In this document: piece after piece, positions 1 to 11,700 of the stretch
How positions within the stretch are numbered: the first letter of the stretch is position 1
How the letters are laid out: the number at the start of each line of letters is the position of its first letter
Source of the DNA: Fragilaria crotonensis
Taxonomy: Eukaryota > Bacillariophyta > Fragilariophyceae > Fragilariales > Fragilariaceae
Assembly (NCBI GenBank): GCA_022925895.1
Contig: JAKSYS010000302.1
Location: 1-64,000, forward strand
DNA length: 64,000 nt
Reading direction: 5' to 3'
The notes under the pieces: generated by a model
Told to the model about the DNA's origin: nothing
Database searches by the model: none
What the model saw: the letters and a program-made list of their open reading frames with translations, nothing else
Program-made: the position numbers and the translations under genes

Positions 1-952
1 GTCTTGACAAAGACGCTCTCCAAATTGGTTGACTCTCACACGCGACGAACTTACAGCCAACTTTTTAATGTTGAATGACAGTCGCCTGGTTGTTTCCATC
101 AAAACCAAGCGTAATCAAGTGATAAATACGCCAAATGAAAGTCATTTACCTTTAAAGCCGCAGGGCATGTATGTACATCGGAAAGCAGGTATGTAGAGGG
201 ACCTTGATACTCCCCGCAGCCTGGGGGTGGAATATGAGTAGTTGGCAACATCCAAGTTGTGTCATGTTAAACTGCTGCAACAAGAAGGTATTGCCTCCAG
301 TATTTTTTCGTGCTGTGTGTATATTCTTTTGTCTGCCTGATACTCCGCTTCGTTTCGGCTTGGTGTCAACGAAGAATCAACTTCTAATGAACATCAAGAT
401 CTGTTTGATCTAACTTTATCCGGTCAACGATGCAGGTTGGTAGACGTCCATCTTAATTGGCAGTTGATCCCAACCTGTTATTGACAAGGCGTTTTCTTGA
501 CAAGGTGGTCATAGATGTATAAGATGAGTGCATAATACATTCGTTGAACTCCTTCACATCTGTGGTGATGAGGTGGGGTTATATCCTTTGGAGAAAGCCT
601 TTTGATGAAACTGGAGAAACCATTGAATTCATGACTTAAGTTTTGCTTGCTTTCTAGATAGGAGATGTCGTTGACGTCAGGTATCTAGTGAGATCTTGGA
701 ACCAAATCAACAGCCAAGACAAGACTCGATGCCACTTCGTTTAGACCACAACTCGTGTTTCCACGTCTTCCAATCCTGCCGTAGAGTTGGTAGACCAGTG
801 ACAATGTGAGGGCAGTCGATCCACTATATCGATGACGGGACTCACAACTACCGAATGCTTCCTATGCTCGATTCAGCTTGTAATTATGATCTGCCGATGC
901 CTCTTGGTCGTAGTACATGGCTATGTCCTAGTACACTTAGCTTGTTATGACC
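1..952. other. Intergenic region, no gene recognised
   Basis: No long open frame with protein-like composition is visible on either strand, and I recognise no RNA gene. Short open stretches exist but have biased, non-protein-like composition. The gene at 953-1846 ends just inside the right edge, so its 3' UTR and terminator should lie here. Remnants of old transposons are possible but nothing could be assigned. Confidence 0.4.
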
Positions 953-1846
953 TTATCTACGCCTATTGCGCCTCATTCCTGGTGGTCGAATCAGCATACT
1001 ATCCACCATCCAAGCGTCGTCATCTCCTCCAGTACTAAGGATAAAGTTTACAGGCGTAAACTCATTAGGACCAGTCTGAATGCGAGCAGTATAGTATGCT
1101 TTGGAGCCATCTGGCGCATATTCTCCCTTTTCCAAGCGAACACCTTCATTCTTAAACACGACGTTATAGTCGCCCTCTCTCAAATAGTCTGCATACTCTT
1201 CGGGCGTGAGATCCTCCATCTGCTTGACCTGCGAATGCTCCGACGAATAGGCGAACAAAATCTCAATGCCTTTGTTTTTGGTGGGAACATCATTGTGTGC
1301 CAGGGCGTCAAGGACTACCTTCACCACTTCCCCGGCCGTCAAGTCCGGATCTGGAATCTTGGTGGGAACCTTGTATTCCTTCGGCTTTTCAATGTCCTGC
1401 TCCCCTTCAACGTCCTTAGTTTTCTCGGCAGTGACGTCTGCAGCGGGAGATTTTAATTCCACAGCATCTGCTGCTGTCACCTCACTTTCAATCGGGGATT
1501 CGTCGGTGGTAACTCCTGCTTCCCCTTCCTCATCGTCTTCATCGTCGTCCCAGTCATCCAAGTCATCATCCTCAAGTTCAATGTTACGTTCTTTGGCCAA
1601 TTTGTAGAATTCGGCCATCAAATCGGTTCCTTCGGCGTCGGGTGTGGAGGACGATTCATCCGAGTCCTTGCTGCTGATAATGTCCTCGTCTTCGTCACCA
1701 GAAGCAGCCCACAAGCGTTGAGTCAACACGATCGATCGAGACTGCGAGACAACAAACGCCACTTGATGGCGCTGGTGAAGAGGAGAAGCTGGAACAAAGG
1801 CATGGGCTGCCTCGCACACTATCAACAGGAAGACGGTCAATTTCAT
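953..1846 (-). CDS. Predicted plastid-targeted acidic protein, possibly DUF4864/NTF2-like
   Basis: A single open frame of 297 residues with an ATG start. The N-terminus is a typical signal peptide (hydrophobic residues 4-12) ending AHA|FVPAS, which resembles the diatom ASAFAP plastid-import motif with Phe at +1. A Ser/Arg/Gln-rich transit-peptide-like stretch follows to about residue 50. Residues 50-155 are strongly acidic and low in complexity. Residues 165-290 form a folded domain (DPDLTAGEVVKVVLDAL... to ...DDAWMVDSMLIRP) whose layout recalls the DUF4864/NTF2-like plastid proteins; that family link is from memory and unverified. The tail is Arg-rich. Plastid localisation is inferred; biochemical role unknown. 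It is the first of four minus-strand genes in a row. Confidence 0.8.
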   Translation of the reverse strand: MKLTVFLLIVCEAAHAFVPASPLHQRHQVAFVVSQSRSIVLTQRLWAASGDEDEDIISSKDSDESSSTPDAEGTDLMAEFYKLAKERNIELEDDDLDDWDDDEDDEEGEAGVTTDESPIESEVTAADAVELKSPAADVTAEKTKDVEGEQDIEKPKEYKVPTKIPDPDLTAGEVVKVVLDALAHNDVPTKNKGIEILFAYSSEHSQVKQMEDLTPEEYADYLREGDYNVVFKNEGVRLEKGEYAPDGSKAYYTARIQTGPNEFTPVNFILSTGGDDDAWMVDSMLIRPPGMRRNRRR

Positions 1847-2720
1847 CGCGTCCTTTCAAATGATAGGAGTACAAATCGTTTTTGCTGTTACGACCAGGCC
1901 AATACTTTCTGTGTTCGGTTCGGATCTGGTGTCATCTGCCAATTGGTTGGAGCTCTGTTCTCAAATCTGGATACAAGGTACTTGTACTACCGGTAGTAGT
2001 AGTACTATCATAAAACTACTCGAGTACAGTACAGTGTTTGACTTTTATTGGACTTTCGTTCGCTTCGGTGTACGCGTACCGTCGTAGGTGGTGTACTGTC
2101 GGAGTACTGTACCAGTATCAAGACCCAAGTCATATGTCATATGTCATATACTCGTAAACATCAACCCCACGCTCTCATATGTGCATATGTAATATGTACT
2201 CCAGTAGTGTACTGGTAGTAGATCCTGACAGCGAAAGTAGAATGTGGTACTCCAGTACGAGTACTACCGGTGGGACTCTTTGGACTCTGGACTACGACTA
2301 CTGGTACGTAGTCACTTGCTGTTTGGTACTGGTACGGGTATCCTGAACCCTGAACCAGCGGAGGAGTGGGTCGTGACAGGGCTTTCGAGTTAGCACTCAG
2401 GAGCATGTGGCCATGCGCGATAGCCAACGCCCTCCCAGTAGGTATCATAACAGGGACCAGGGACCAGGGACCAGGGACCAGGGACCAGGGGTTAGGTAAG
2501 TCTTCAGTGTGAAACTGACTTAACTGCCTACTGCCTACTACCAAATACAAGGTAAAAGGTCGTACTCTTACCTGGTTCTCATGATGTTGTTAGTAGTTAC
2601 TTCTGAAAATCTTAGAGAAAGAGATGAAACAATTCTGTTGAAATAAACACCGATAGGACACCCTACTACCGACATAGTTATTCTGGGAGGCGAAATAAGT
2701 TCTCGAAGGCCACAGCGATT
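1847..2720. other. Intergenic region rich in GTAC and CATATG near-palindromes
   Basis: No gene recognised. The stretch contains repeated short palindromic words (GTACTCCAGTAC-like and three CATATGT units near 2131-2153) and a small heptamer array at 2451-2491. It should hold the promoter of the plastid protein gene and the 3' end of the coiled-coil gene to its right. No convincing TATA box or terminator can be assigned. Confidence 0.4.
2451..2491. repeat. Heptanucleotide tandem repeat (GGGACCA)n
   Basis: About six consecutive copies of CAGGGAC/GGGACCA with a 7-bp period lie in the intergenic DNA. The unit length equals that of the much larger satellite at 41084-41566, but the sequence is unrelated. 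Simple slippage array; no function inferred. Confidence 0.85.
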
Positions 2721-4025
2721 TTACTGCCTGCGAAAGATCCTGGATATCCTCGAAAATCGTCCTGTCAAGAGGGAAGTTACAACGGGCAAACCAGCGCTTT
2801 TCTCAAAAGCTTCCAATTCACTTTTTGTCAACGGACGATAAACCGACTCCAGCATTTCGATGTGCGCGTCAAGTTCGAGACCAGAGGCCTTGAGGTTCTC
2901 GATTGCCGTCCTATAGGATCTAATTTGTTCTGACAGCTCATTCTTGTCGTTCTGCAATTCCTGCACCCTCAACGATAGTTCCTGCATAATTCGTGTGCTC
3001 TCAAGCTCTCGCTCTTTGACTCGCTGTTGAACTGATGCCTCTAAAGTTGCGTCGTCGATTCCCGCCAATCGTAGCCTGCCACGCAACTCTTCTCTCTCAG
3101 ACTTAAGCTCCGCAGCAGATAGGACAACCTGTTCAGACTCAGGAGTCAAGATACCCAAGCGAGCAATCATCAGTTCTAAATTAAGAGACAACGCAGCTTC
3201 TTCGTTTCGCTGGCTTGTTAGTATTCGTATGCGAGTTTCATTTGCGTCGAGCTGCGCTCGGATGGCTTCCATCTCGGTGAGAGAAACTTGCTGTTCTGCG
3301 TGGGAATCCTCTGCTTTCATCACACTAACAAAGCTCTCGTCCTTGGGCCGTTGTAGGTTGATTTGCAAAACCTTTTTGCTTTTGCGCCTCTGCTGCGACT
3401 GACGCTTCACACTCCTCTCAATCTCAACAGTCTTGATTTGAAGCTTCTCATTTTCAGATTTCTGAGAATCGAACGCTTCGGATGAGGGACACCTGGGCAC
3501 AGGTGGGTGACTCAGGAGAGTCGGACGACGTCCACGCTTTGTCAGTGATGGACTTTCCGCCGTAATGCAAGTAGGGATCTTGAACTCGCTCCTGTTGAGA
3601 GAAACTGAGATGGAAGGGCTTCGGTCGAATGACTCATCAATGCCGTCGGAATCATCGGTCAGGTCTGCAGTACTATCATCGTTGTCACTATCAATATCAA
3701 ACCTAAACTTTTTGTGGGTTTCCTGCATCACAAAAAGTCCATCAGGCAGTGCAATGTGCTCGAGAAAGCTGAGGTCAAGGCTTTCAATTTGAGACTGCAA
3801 TACTTTCATCTCATGGGCAATGATTGGGAAGTGCGGTGCTGTTGGTGAATTGAAGGTTTGGTGACGAGTCGAGTCATTTCTTGGATCTGAAAGGGCGGAC
3901 TCAAACAAGAACTCGTCATCGTACTTCCGTAGTTGCATACGTAGCGTTTGTGACCACCTGATGGATCGGTGGAAGGGAAGTCGATAGTATTTATGGGAAC
4001 GCACGGCAGTATCATCGCTGATCAC
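2721..4025 (-). CDS. Coiled-coil protein, unrecognised
   Basis: An open frame of 434 codons, stop near 2721. The 5'-most start is a GTG at 4025, so the true start is either a downstream ATG (for example the Met that begins MQLRKYDDEF, about residue 30) or in an upstream exon. Residues about 75-130 contain an acidic Asp/Ser-rich stretch. A basic linker (KRQSQQRRKSKK) at about residue 210 looks like a nuclear-localisation cluster. Residues about 240-400 are heptad-rich coiled coil (Glu/Leu/Gln/Arg). The C-terminus is basic (RFSRISRIFRRQ). A scaffold or cytoskeletal role is the usual meaning of this architecture but is inference only. Neighbouring genes to the left of 12 kb are also long coiled-coil proteins. 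Confidence 0.7.
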   Translation of the reverse strand: MISDDTAVRSHKYYRLPFHRSIRWSQTLRMQLRKYDDEFLFESALSDPRNDSTRHQTFNSPTAPHFPIIAHEMKVLQSQIESLDLSFLEHIALPDGLFVMQETHKKFRFDIDSDNDDSTADLTDDSDGIDESFDRSPSISVSLNRSEFKIPTCITAESPSLTKRGRRPTLLSHPPVPRCPSSEAFDSQKSENEKLQIKTVEIERSVKRQSQQRRKSKKVLQINLQRPKDESFVSVMKAEDSHAEQQVSLTEMEAIRAQLDANETRIRILTSQRNEEAALSLNLELMIARLGILTPESEQVVLSAAELKSEREELRGRLRLAGIDDATLEASVQQRVKERELESTRIMQELSLRVQELQNDKNELSEQIRSYRTAIENLKASGLELDAHIEMLESVYRPLTKSELEAFEKSAGLPVVTSLLTGRFSRISRIFRRQ

Positions 4026-5049
4026 GTCTTGGTCTTGGAACGTTGTGGTCCTCCAGCCAGCTCCCTTGTGGCGCGACCAGATTCATTCCCGCGTCAAAAC
4101 GTTTTTTTTGGTTTGACTTTGCACAAGCCCATATGTCATACGTCACAGTGTTCATAAAAGTCCATACGATTAGGTTTCACCAATTTGACGTCAGCGCGTA
4201 CCAATAAGGATGCTCGCAGTATGTTACTGTCTTACTGTAGTACTGTATGTCAGTACGTTGAACGTGAAGACATCAGTACTGTGACGTGGGCGCTGACGTC
4301 AAATTGGTGAAACCTAATCGGACCCGGTCCATACAGTACAGTCCAGATATGACATACTACAGTACGACATACAGTATAATCGTATAATCGCCTAGAACGT
4401 ACAAGGTAGTACCTTGTAGCCTTGTAGTACTGTTGGAGGGTACGAATTACGAATATGATACATGCGTGTACACCGTACACCAAGCCACCAAGCACGTCCT
4501 CCGAATAAGCGCTCCTATGGATACACCGTATGCCGTATGCGGTACGAGTATGCGTTATGCATGGCCCTCTATCATGACATACGAATACCGTCGTACCACG
4601 GGCACTCAGAATATGTATTGGTACTCCAGTTTACTGTGAACTGGAGTACTCCGAACTCCGAACTCCGAGTACGTGCACGTCCTACGTTGAGAAGAGAAAA
4701 CTGCATGAACCGCCAATCGCCAGACGTGCCTCGTGCTCGTGCTTCCTGTTCTATTAAGCATGTCAGCAGATGTCAGCATGTCGTATGCAGTTTAGTGATG
4801 AGTAATCCTTCTTCGATTTCTGATTTCTGCATTGCACAAGTTGCGAGGGTTCAAAGACCAAGGGCTGGAAAATCATCAGCCGAAAGCGAAACTAAGTTGC
4901 GTGTTTCTATTTTCGCTAAGGCTCACAGGAGGCTTGTACTCAAGCGAAGCACCTGGTAGCTCGCAGAGTACACAATACCTAAACCTGTTAACGTTCAAGG
5001 AACGCCAACGTCATATGCCAGACAAACAGTCAACACATACCTACACCAA
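4026..5049. other. Intergenic region with an inverted repeat; no gene
   Basis: Contains the presumed promoter of the coiled-coil gene to the left and the 3' flank of the coiled-coil gene to the right. The notable structure is the perfect inverted repeat at 4168-4320. The remainder is GTAC- and TACG-rich (for example 4380-4680). Open stretches here lack protein-like composition. Confidence 0.4.
4168..4320. repeat. 31-bp inverted repeat with TGACGTCA in each arm
   Basis: Left arm 4168-4198 and right arm 4290-4320 are perfect reverse complements (CGATTAGGTTTCACC... / ...GGTGAAACCTAATCG), separated by 91 bp. Each arm contains the palindrome TGACGTCA, a bZIP/CRE-type site. The element lies 140-300 bp upstream of the open frame ending at 4025. 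GTCCATA occurs on both sides (4160-4166 and 4327-4333), which could be a 7-bp duplication around a tiny foldback transposon, although the outer junctions are not symmetrical. It is either a small MITE or a regulatory foldback; the sequence does not decide. Confidence 0.8.
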
Positions 5050-7497
5050 TTAAGTTAATACCTGGTCAGGATTCGTAACGTCTCGCCGAATCTCGATGTC
5101 TGATTTAATGTTTTCATATTGCTCATGCGCTTGATTTATCTTGTTGTTGGCCCAGGTCTTGAAGCGTTGTAGCTTCTCTTGATTCTGCTGGCTCTTCGCC
5201 GGCCCAAGCACAACAGATGACGAGTGGCTCCTTTTGTTGAGGATGATGAACTGACTCTCGAGAGCTGCAATTTGCCGCATTTTTGCGTCGTTTTCTTGCG
5301 TCAGTTCCACTATCGAGTTCGTCAAGGTCTCAACTGTTTCCTTGTATACCGCTCTCTCCTCTTCTAGGTCCTCGATCTTCTTTTGCAAGCTAGCGATCGT
5401 CATTCCCAACGCGTCATTTTCAGGAATGACTCCACCCCGCTTCATTATCGCATGTCCCGCATCATCTTCGTCTGTCGGACCTCCACTAAGTGGGTCCTTT
5501 TTCCAGAGAGACGCGCTGAGGCTGGCTATGACCGTCTTGTTGGCGTCACGCTCAGCTTCTAGTACAGTACTCCTGTCTGCAGCGCGACTCAACTCCTCTC
5601 GAAGGACTGCGACTTCGTGGTTCAATTCCGCGACCTGTATGGCTTTATCGGTAAGGTGCTGGAGTAGATCATCAGTTCCAGACCGCTGGATAACTGAACT
5701 TAGCTCAGCGATCTTAGAGGCGTTGTAACCCCGATCTTCCTCCAACTTCTCAATTTGCTGTTGTTGTTCCTGTAAGCGAGCACGTAGCTCGAAAATTTCA
5801 GCACTCTGCATTTCTGATTGCTGTGAATTCATCTGAGGAGTGAGCTCACTATTCGCAACGCCATCAACTCTTGAATTCGACCTCTCGTCACGTTCAGCTC
5901 CTCGAACTTCCTGAAATCGATCCTGGCGAACCTGCTCACCAACCTCTTCCATCTGTCTGGCCTTCTGTAAACTGGTTCGAAGCTTCGCCTCGGGAGATGT
6001 TTCAGAAGGAACAGCCTCATCTCGCGACGAAGTGCGCTCTATAGTGAACTCCCGGAAGGCCTCCCCTTGATCCCTATCGTTTTCTTTTCTTACGCTGTTC
6101 ATGGCATTTGCGACAGCCTGATTTAGCTCATCATTGTAGGGAGAAAAATCTTCGTCAGGTGCGTGAACCGAATCAAAATGGTCACCTCCTCCAAAACTGG
6201 GCGGCTCTTGTTTCATTTCCTGCGGAGATTCTACCTCTTCTGACGTCTTCGAAACAGGCACAAAAAGAGTTTCGGTAGGCATGGGGGCCCCACCCTCGAC
6301 ACTTCCGTCTACCTCATCATCTTCATGAACGACAAGGTTATCATGAAGCTTGTCAGAATCCCCGTCACTTTCATCCGACGACTTCTCTTTACAAATGACC
6401 ACATCGTTTTCACTACGTCCTCGACTTAAGAATCGCAATTGTGCTGAATCATCATGCTTCTCCAGAGCGACGTCCTTAAGCTTCACTGATTGAAGCGCGA
6501 AGGCGCGCGCCATGTGCACTTGCTCTCCAACTTCCTCAAGCTCTAACATTTTGGCTTTGCTAGAATGCAGCTTTTCCTCCAAAAGTACACTGTTGTTCCA
6601 GCTCTCGTCGAGGTCCCTCTCCAACCTATACGATTCGTTCATTTCTGTCTGCAATTCTGACTCCGGCTCACTCGCCGCTTCTGCATACGGGGGATCGACA
6701 TGCAGCATACTAGAGCGAAGAGCTCGGTTAAGCTGGTCAAGAACTTCGTCACTGTCCTCGTGGTCCACTTGAGGAGGGGCGTCAGGATCTCGAATGACGT
6801 TTGACTCTCTGTTTTCCATCATCTTGTCAATCTGATTGATGGAGACCGCAAGAGATCCACCAGTAGTGTAGGCAATAACACTATCAGCCACGCCCTGGCC
6901 TCGTTCGCCGAGAGGATTCCTATTGTGTTTTCGAAAAGTTGATTGAATGTTCTCGTCAAACGCATCATCCTCTTCTCCTTCCTCCGAATCATCGTCCGAT
7001 CGCTCATAGACTTCTGGAAGGTCTCCTTCCTGACTCAAATCGACGTCATCAATGTATACGTCGTCATCATCATCATCATCATCATCATCATCGGTCGAGG
7101 GGTTCTCGCCGGCATCACCTTCCGCGATAGCCACTTCTTTGGGAAATTTGCGTGCGAGTCGATGACTCCGCAATATTATTGCCTTCTCTTCCTCTGTGTA
7201 CATAGAACCGTCATCTGAAGACACTTCATTGCCTTGTGAATCGAGCGAAAACTGATCCATGACATCACCCTCTACAAACGACATACGGACAAGTTCTGGG
7301 TCAAATTCTTCCGATTCTTCCGATTCGTCATCTTGTTGGGCAATTTCCTTTCGGCGCAGTTCTTGTTTCTTGTCTGGAGTCACAGTCTTGACGGACGCTT
7401 TCTTGGACTTGTTCGTTTTCCTGTTGGCTGGTTTCAATTTGTTCAAGGCCTGAACCACACCGATCGTTTTCTTGGTGCGCCCCTTTGCACCAAACAT
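5050..7497 (-). CDS. Large coiled-coil protein, paralogue of the 8.7-12 kb gene
   Basis: About 815 residues from the first ATG (MFGAKGRTKKTIG), chosen because upstream in-frame codons only offer a TTG. The N-terminus is basic. A homopolymeric Asp run (about 11 residues, encoded by a GAT microsatellite at 7059-7092) follows within a long acidic, low-complexity half. The C-terminal 300 residues are heptad-rich coiled coil. The segment reading DKAIQVAELNHEVAVLREEL followed by ANKTVIASLSA matches the neighbouring protein's DKAVQCADLATKLTKAEKES followed by INKAKVAELSA, showing common ancestry. No enzymatic domain is visible. A structural or scaffold role is inference. Confidence 0.8.
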   Translation of the reverse strand: MFGAKGRTKKTIGVVQALNKLKPANRKTNKSKKASVKTVTPDKKQELRRKEIAQQDDESEESEEFDPELVRMSFVEGDVMDQFSLDSQGNEVSSDDGSMYTEEEKAIILRSHRLARKFPKEVAIAEGDAGENPSTDDDDDDDDDDDVYIDDVDLSQEGDLPEVYERSDDDSEEGEEDDAFDENIQSTFRKHNRNPLGERGQGVADSVIAYTTGGSLAVSINQIDKMMENRESNVIRDPDAPPQVDHEDSDEVLDQLNRALRSSMLHVDPPYAEAASEPESELQTEMNESYRLERDLDESWNNSVLLEEKLHSSKAKMLELEEVGEQVHMARAFALQSVKLKDVALEKHDDSAQLRFLSRGRSENDVVICKEKSSDESDGDSDKLHDNLVVHEDDEVDGSVEGGAPMPTETLFVPVSKTSEEVESPQEMKQEPPSFGGGDHFDSVHAPDEDFSPYNDELNQAVANAMNSVRKENDRDQGEAFREFTIERTSSRDEAVPSETSPEAKLRTSLQKARQMEEVGEQVRQDRFQEVRGAERDERSNSRVDGVANSELTPQMNSQQSEMQSAEIFELRARLQEQQQQIEKLEEDRGYNASKIAELSSVIQRSGTDDLLQHLTDKAIQVAELNHEVAVLREELSRAADRSTVLEAERDANKTVIASLSASLWKKDPLSGGPTDEDDAGHAIMKRGGVIPENDALGMTIASLQKKIEDLEEERAVYKETVETLTNSIVELTQENDAKMRQIAALESQFIILNKRSHSSSVVLGPAKSQQNQEKLQRFKTWANNKINQAHEQYENIKSDIEIRRDVTNPDQVLT

Positions 7498-8728
7498 ACT
7501 GAGATGCGGGCTTGACCCCCTACAAATCAAATTCCTTTTTGGATGTTCCGCAGAAACGTTACGAGTCGGAAGTCAAGATCAAAGCTTTATTAAGAGCACA
7601 GCTTCCTTCCTCTCAAGTTGATAGGTTGCAAGGAAGTGAGGGATATGATCGGATGAAGTCAAGCAAGAACTGCCTGTGCTGTTTGGACCTGATTTCCCGC
7701 GAAAGTTAATCTTGAGTCTCGAGTCCGCAGCGCAGCATATACTCTGACGCAGAGCGCAGAGGTATCGTATCGCAGTGTATGCATAGTACTGGTACCAGAA
7801 CTCCAGTATGGATACAAAATACATTTAGAATACTGGAGTACTACTACTGTACAGTAGAACGTGCTCAGACTCTTTGATTACTCCGGCCTCGTGACCCTCT
7901 CTATGACTCTATGATATATCATATATCATGTATCATATCTCTTCATGTAACACGTCTATCACATATTTACAATGCTATATATATGAATAATTGGTAGCTC
8001 CATTGTATGTGTATGACAGTACAATACTCCGAGAACGTGGTACTTGTACCTTGCACTTGCACCTATACTGTACTGTACCTCGACACCGTCAGATACTACA
8101 GTATAAGGTTCATGTGCCTATCTGAAATTCTGAATCATGATTATATGATACAGTGTATGTACATAAATGTTTTGTTGCCCAAGATTCGACATTCCACATG
8201 TCCGACCTCTGATCGCATCTCGTTGCTTGGGCTATGCCTCTAGAAGTGCAAGGCCCGGCAAATGAGACGGTTTCAAACGAGGTCAACGAATCTTCCTCAT
8301 TTTTCTTTTCTACGGACAGGCAAAAGTAGAGACAGTCGACACTTTCTATTGTACTCTGGGAGTATATGCATAGATAGAATTCGTTCGGAACAACAACAAC
8401 TGCACTGCATTTTTTAATTACGAGGACATACCATCAGACTCTACTTAGTGTCCGGTGTACGCATGATGTATGAATGGTTGCATTCCTGGGGTTTTCCCTT
8501 TCCCCACGAGACTGCGACCTAGGCCGAGTCACTCACATCTACTCCAGTATGACTTACATTTCATCAACTATCATACACAAAGGGACTTACATACACTCTG
8601 TCCTCAATTACAAAGCGGTGCAAATTCCCTTCATCCCTGCATGGATCTAGTGTACACAGATGGCTCGACCAGCGTGTCTGCATGACTCAGTCTGACCTAG
8701 GTTGTCGAGATCCTTCAACCTTCATCTC
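7498..8728. other. Intergenic region, GTAC-rich; no gene
   Basis: Lies between two head-to-tail paralogous genes. It contains repeated ACTCCAGTA/TACTGGAGTA words (7800-7850), a run of TATATCATATATCATGTATCATAT at 7914-7937, and no open frame with protein-like composition. It must include the promoter of the left gene and the 3' UTR of the right one. Confidence 0.4.
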
Positions 8729-11700
8729 TTACAGCTGCCCGCTAAGGAGCTCAGCCGGAGGTTGCCGTGGAGGTGTGATTGGCTTCGACAGGTCGGCGGG
8801 AGCATTCTGAGGTAGATTGACTGCCCAACTTTTCATTTGCTCACCAACTTCAGGCTTCGTGTAGTTACCTCCCGAAAAGGAAAACATTGGCCTTCGGATA
8901 GCAGGCTTGTTGTCAGGGTCACCTATCACGAAACCGGCGGCTTTCAGCTTATTCTCCAAATCTATTTTGTCGACTAACGCAGCCTCCAATTTTTCTGAGA
9001 GGTCGTCCACCATCTGCACACTATTGGACAACTTGGCTCCCAATGCTGCAGCTTTTGCGCTGCTTTCCTCATTTTCCATCTCCAGCTGCTCAATTCGCAG
9101 CAACGCGTCGTTAAGTTGCTCTGCAACTTCCATAGCTTTCATGATAACTGCCTTTCTCGCCTTTTCGTCCAGGGCTTGACTATCCCATATGGCACTGAGC
9201 TCTGCTACCTTTGCTTTATTGATAGCGCACTCCATCTCCAATTTCTCAACTCTTTTCTGTCGGTCGGCAGACTCCTTCTCAGCTTTCGTAAGTTTGGTCG
9301 CCAGATCAGCGCATTGAACGGCCTTATCCGCTAGAAGGCGATGCAGGTCCTCCTCATCCGATTGCATCAAAGAACTATTCATTTGAGTGAGCTCCATCAC
9401 CTTGGCATCATTGAAATTGCGTTCGTACTCCAAATCCTCAAGGCTCGTTAGCGCCTCGGTGAGTTGATCTCGGAGTCCAGTGACTTGTTCAACCTGCATG
9501 CTATGCTTTTCTTCCCATATTCTTATTTCTTCGTTCCTCGCGGCAAGCTGAATTTGAAGCTCCTGCACCGTCGCGACCGACTCACCATGTCCATTTGTTT
9601 CTGATGGTTGACCAGAGTCTTCGTTACCACCGTCAAGTGGTTTTGGTCCAAGGTACCGTTCGAATCTCTTCTCGAGAGCCGCCACCTTAGCCTGAGACTC
9701 TTCGAGACATTTGGTCAATTTATTCACGTCGGAAGTGCGAGCGCTCCTCTCGCTCTCAAGAGCAAGCTGTGATTCCTCTAATTCACGTTTGGCCACAAAG
9801 AGCTCGGCCTCAAGTCTTTCCACCATTGATGAAGAATTTGTGCCTTTGGTAAAGGCGTCCCACGAATGAACTGCTTTTCGCTCGTTCACAGCTTGCTTCT
9901 CACTGAATTCCAAGAGTTGCCTCTCCAAAGATCTCTTTTCTTGCTCCAGCTTCAGAATTCTGGTATTGGTAGCCACTTCTTTCGCTTCCAATCCCAATGT
10001 CAGTGACATGGAGGAATCGTTGGTTCGTTTCTTTTCTGTTGCCTGCACCCGCAATTCCATCTCGAACAATTCATTCTCGATCACTTTCTTCTCCTCTTTG
10101 AGCTTCTGTATCTTCGCACGATTATTGAAATCCCTTGCCTTAAATTCCTCCAAATCCTTGGACAGTGCATCCAAATTCGTACTATTACGTTCGAGTTCAT
10201 TCAATAGCTCTTGCACCTTTCTCCGAAGGTTCTTATTCTTTTTCTTTAAACCTTCGTCTTCGAGCGGACGAATTGTATCAACAGGAAAGCCTAGTGATGG
10301 CATAGAAACATCGAGATTGCTGAAGCTGGTGCGCATCACATCATTTTCGCTCTCCATCGACTTCAGCTTTCGCTCAGTATCACGATACAAAGTGGTCAGA
10401 CCCGCTAGTTTTTGATCACGTAGCCAGTGTTTGTCGTCCAATTCCGCGATTCTCATTTCTGCGGCATCCAGTTGCTCCACCAATTGGTTGTTTTCGGTCT
10501 CCAACTCAGCAAGGTAAGTCTGCGTTTCTTCTATATGACTTGCCATTTTGAGAACTTGCGCCGAAGATTCGCTTGCCGCAGCTTCCCAGTTTGCGGATTG
10601 TTTGGCTTGGTCTTGGATAATAAGTCTAAGCGTTTCCATTTCGAAATCCTTGGTTGCCAAATTCTTCATCGCATTTGCTTCCTGCTCGGCAAGGCGCTTT
10701 TCCAACACAACAACTCGATCTACGTAATCAAGGCCAGAATCGCAGTCCTTGTATTTGGCGAGTTCGGATTTGTATTCACTCACCCGGCGCTGTAACTCTT
10801 TCTCTTTCGATATTCGTTCAGCACGTTCTCGCTCTAATTTCTCAACGCGAATTCTGGCCTCTTCCAAGTCTTGATAATCAGCTGTCGCCGATGCAGCCTG
10901 CTGGCTTGGCGCATTCCTAAGCAGCATTGTCAGGCTCGCAATCTCGCCCAAATTGAGATCTCGTTCCCGTTCCAGATCCTCAACTTCATTTTTTGCGTCG
11001 CTCAGATCCTTTTGCAGTTTTCGAAGCTGTTCTTCATAATTCTGTTGGTTCTGCGACGCTTTTGTGACAACCACTTCCTTTCGCAGTTTCGTAATTTCGG
11101 CGTCCCGCTGGCTGAGCAACTCCTGCATGGACGCCACTGTGGACTCCAGGTGCTCTTCATATGACTCACTAACGTAATCTCCTTTTCCAATACCTCGGGC
11201 TTGACGACCCCCTTGGCGTTCAAGCTGCTCCTTTTCTTCACAAGCTGTCTCGTAATCAAGTCGGAGTTTTTGCAATTCGGAGTGCATCGCAGTGACTTTT
11301 CGAGCTGCCCTGAGACAAGAGGTTTCGTCTATTCTATCAACCTGCAATACCACCTTTATGAATCCATGTGCATCTGATAACTGCCTTTTCAGTGCCGCAA
11401 TTTCTTCGGTGTCATTTGGTGGACCCAGTATTGATGACAACGATCGATGCGATCCTGCAAGACTCGATGACTCAGACCCTTGTTGCACATTACCAACTTC
11501 CGAAAAGGAATACGAGTTGTTCAACGAATTTTGCCGAGATGACAGAGACCCTTGCGGTGCATTGCCGACTCCCGAAAAAGAGTCGTTCATTGAGTTTTGT
11601 CGAGAAACTGGAGGACTGCAATCCGGAGACGAGCCTGGACTGTCCACACTAACTGGACCTGACCCCCGACGTAGCAACAATTGTCGACCTGATCCAACAG

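Noticed and set aside
2161-2550. Open frame of 129 codons on the minus strand
   Set aside because: It runs through the GGGACCA heptamer repeat and GTAC-rich DNA; composition is not protein-like.
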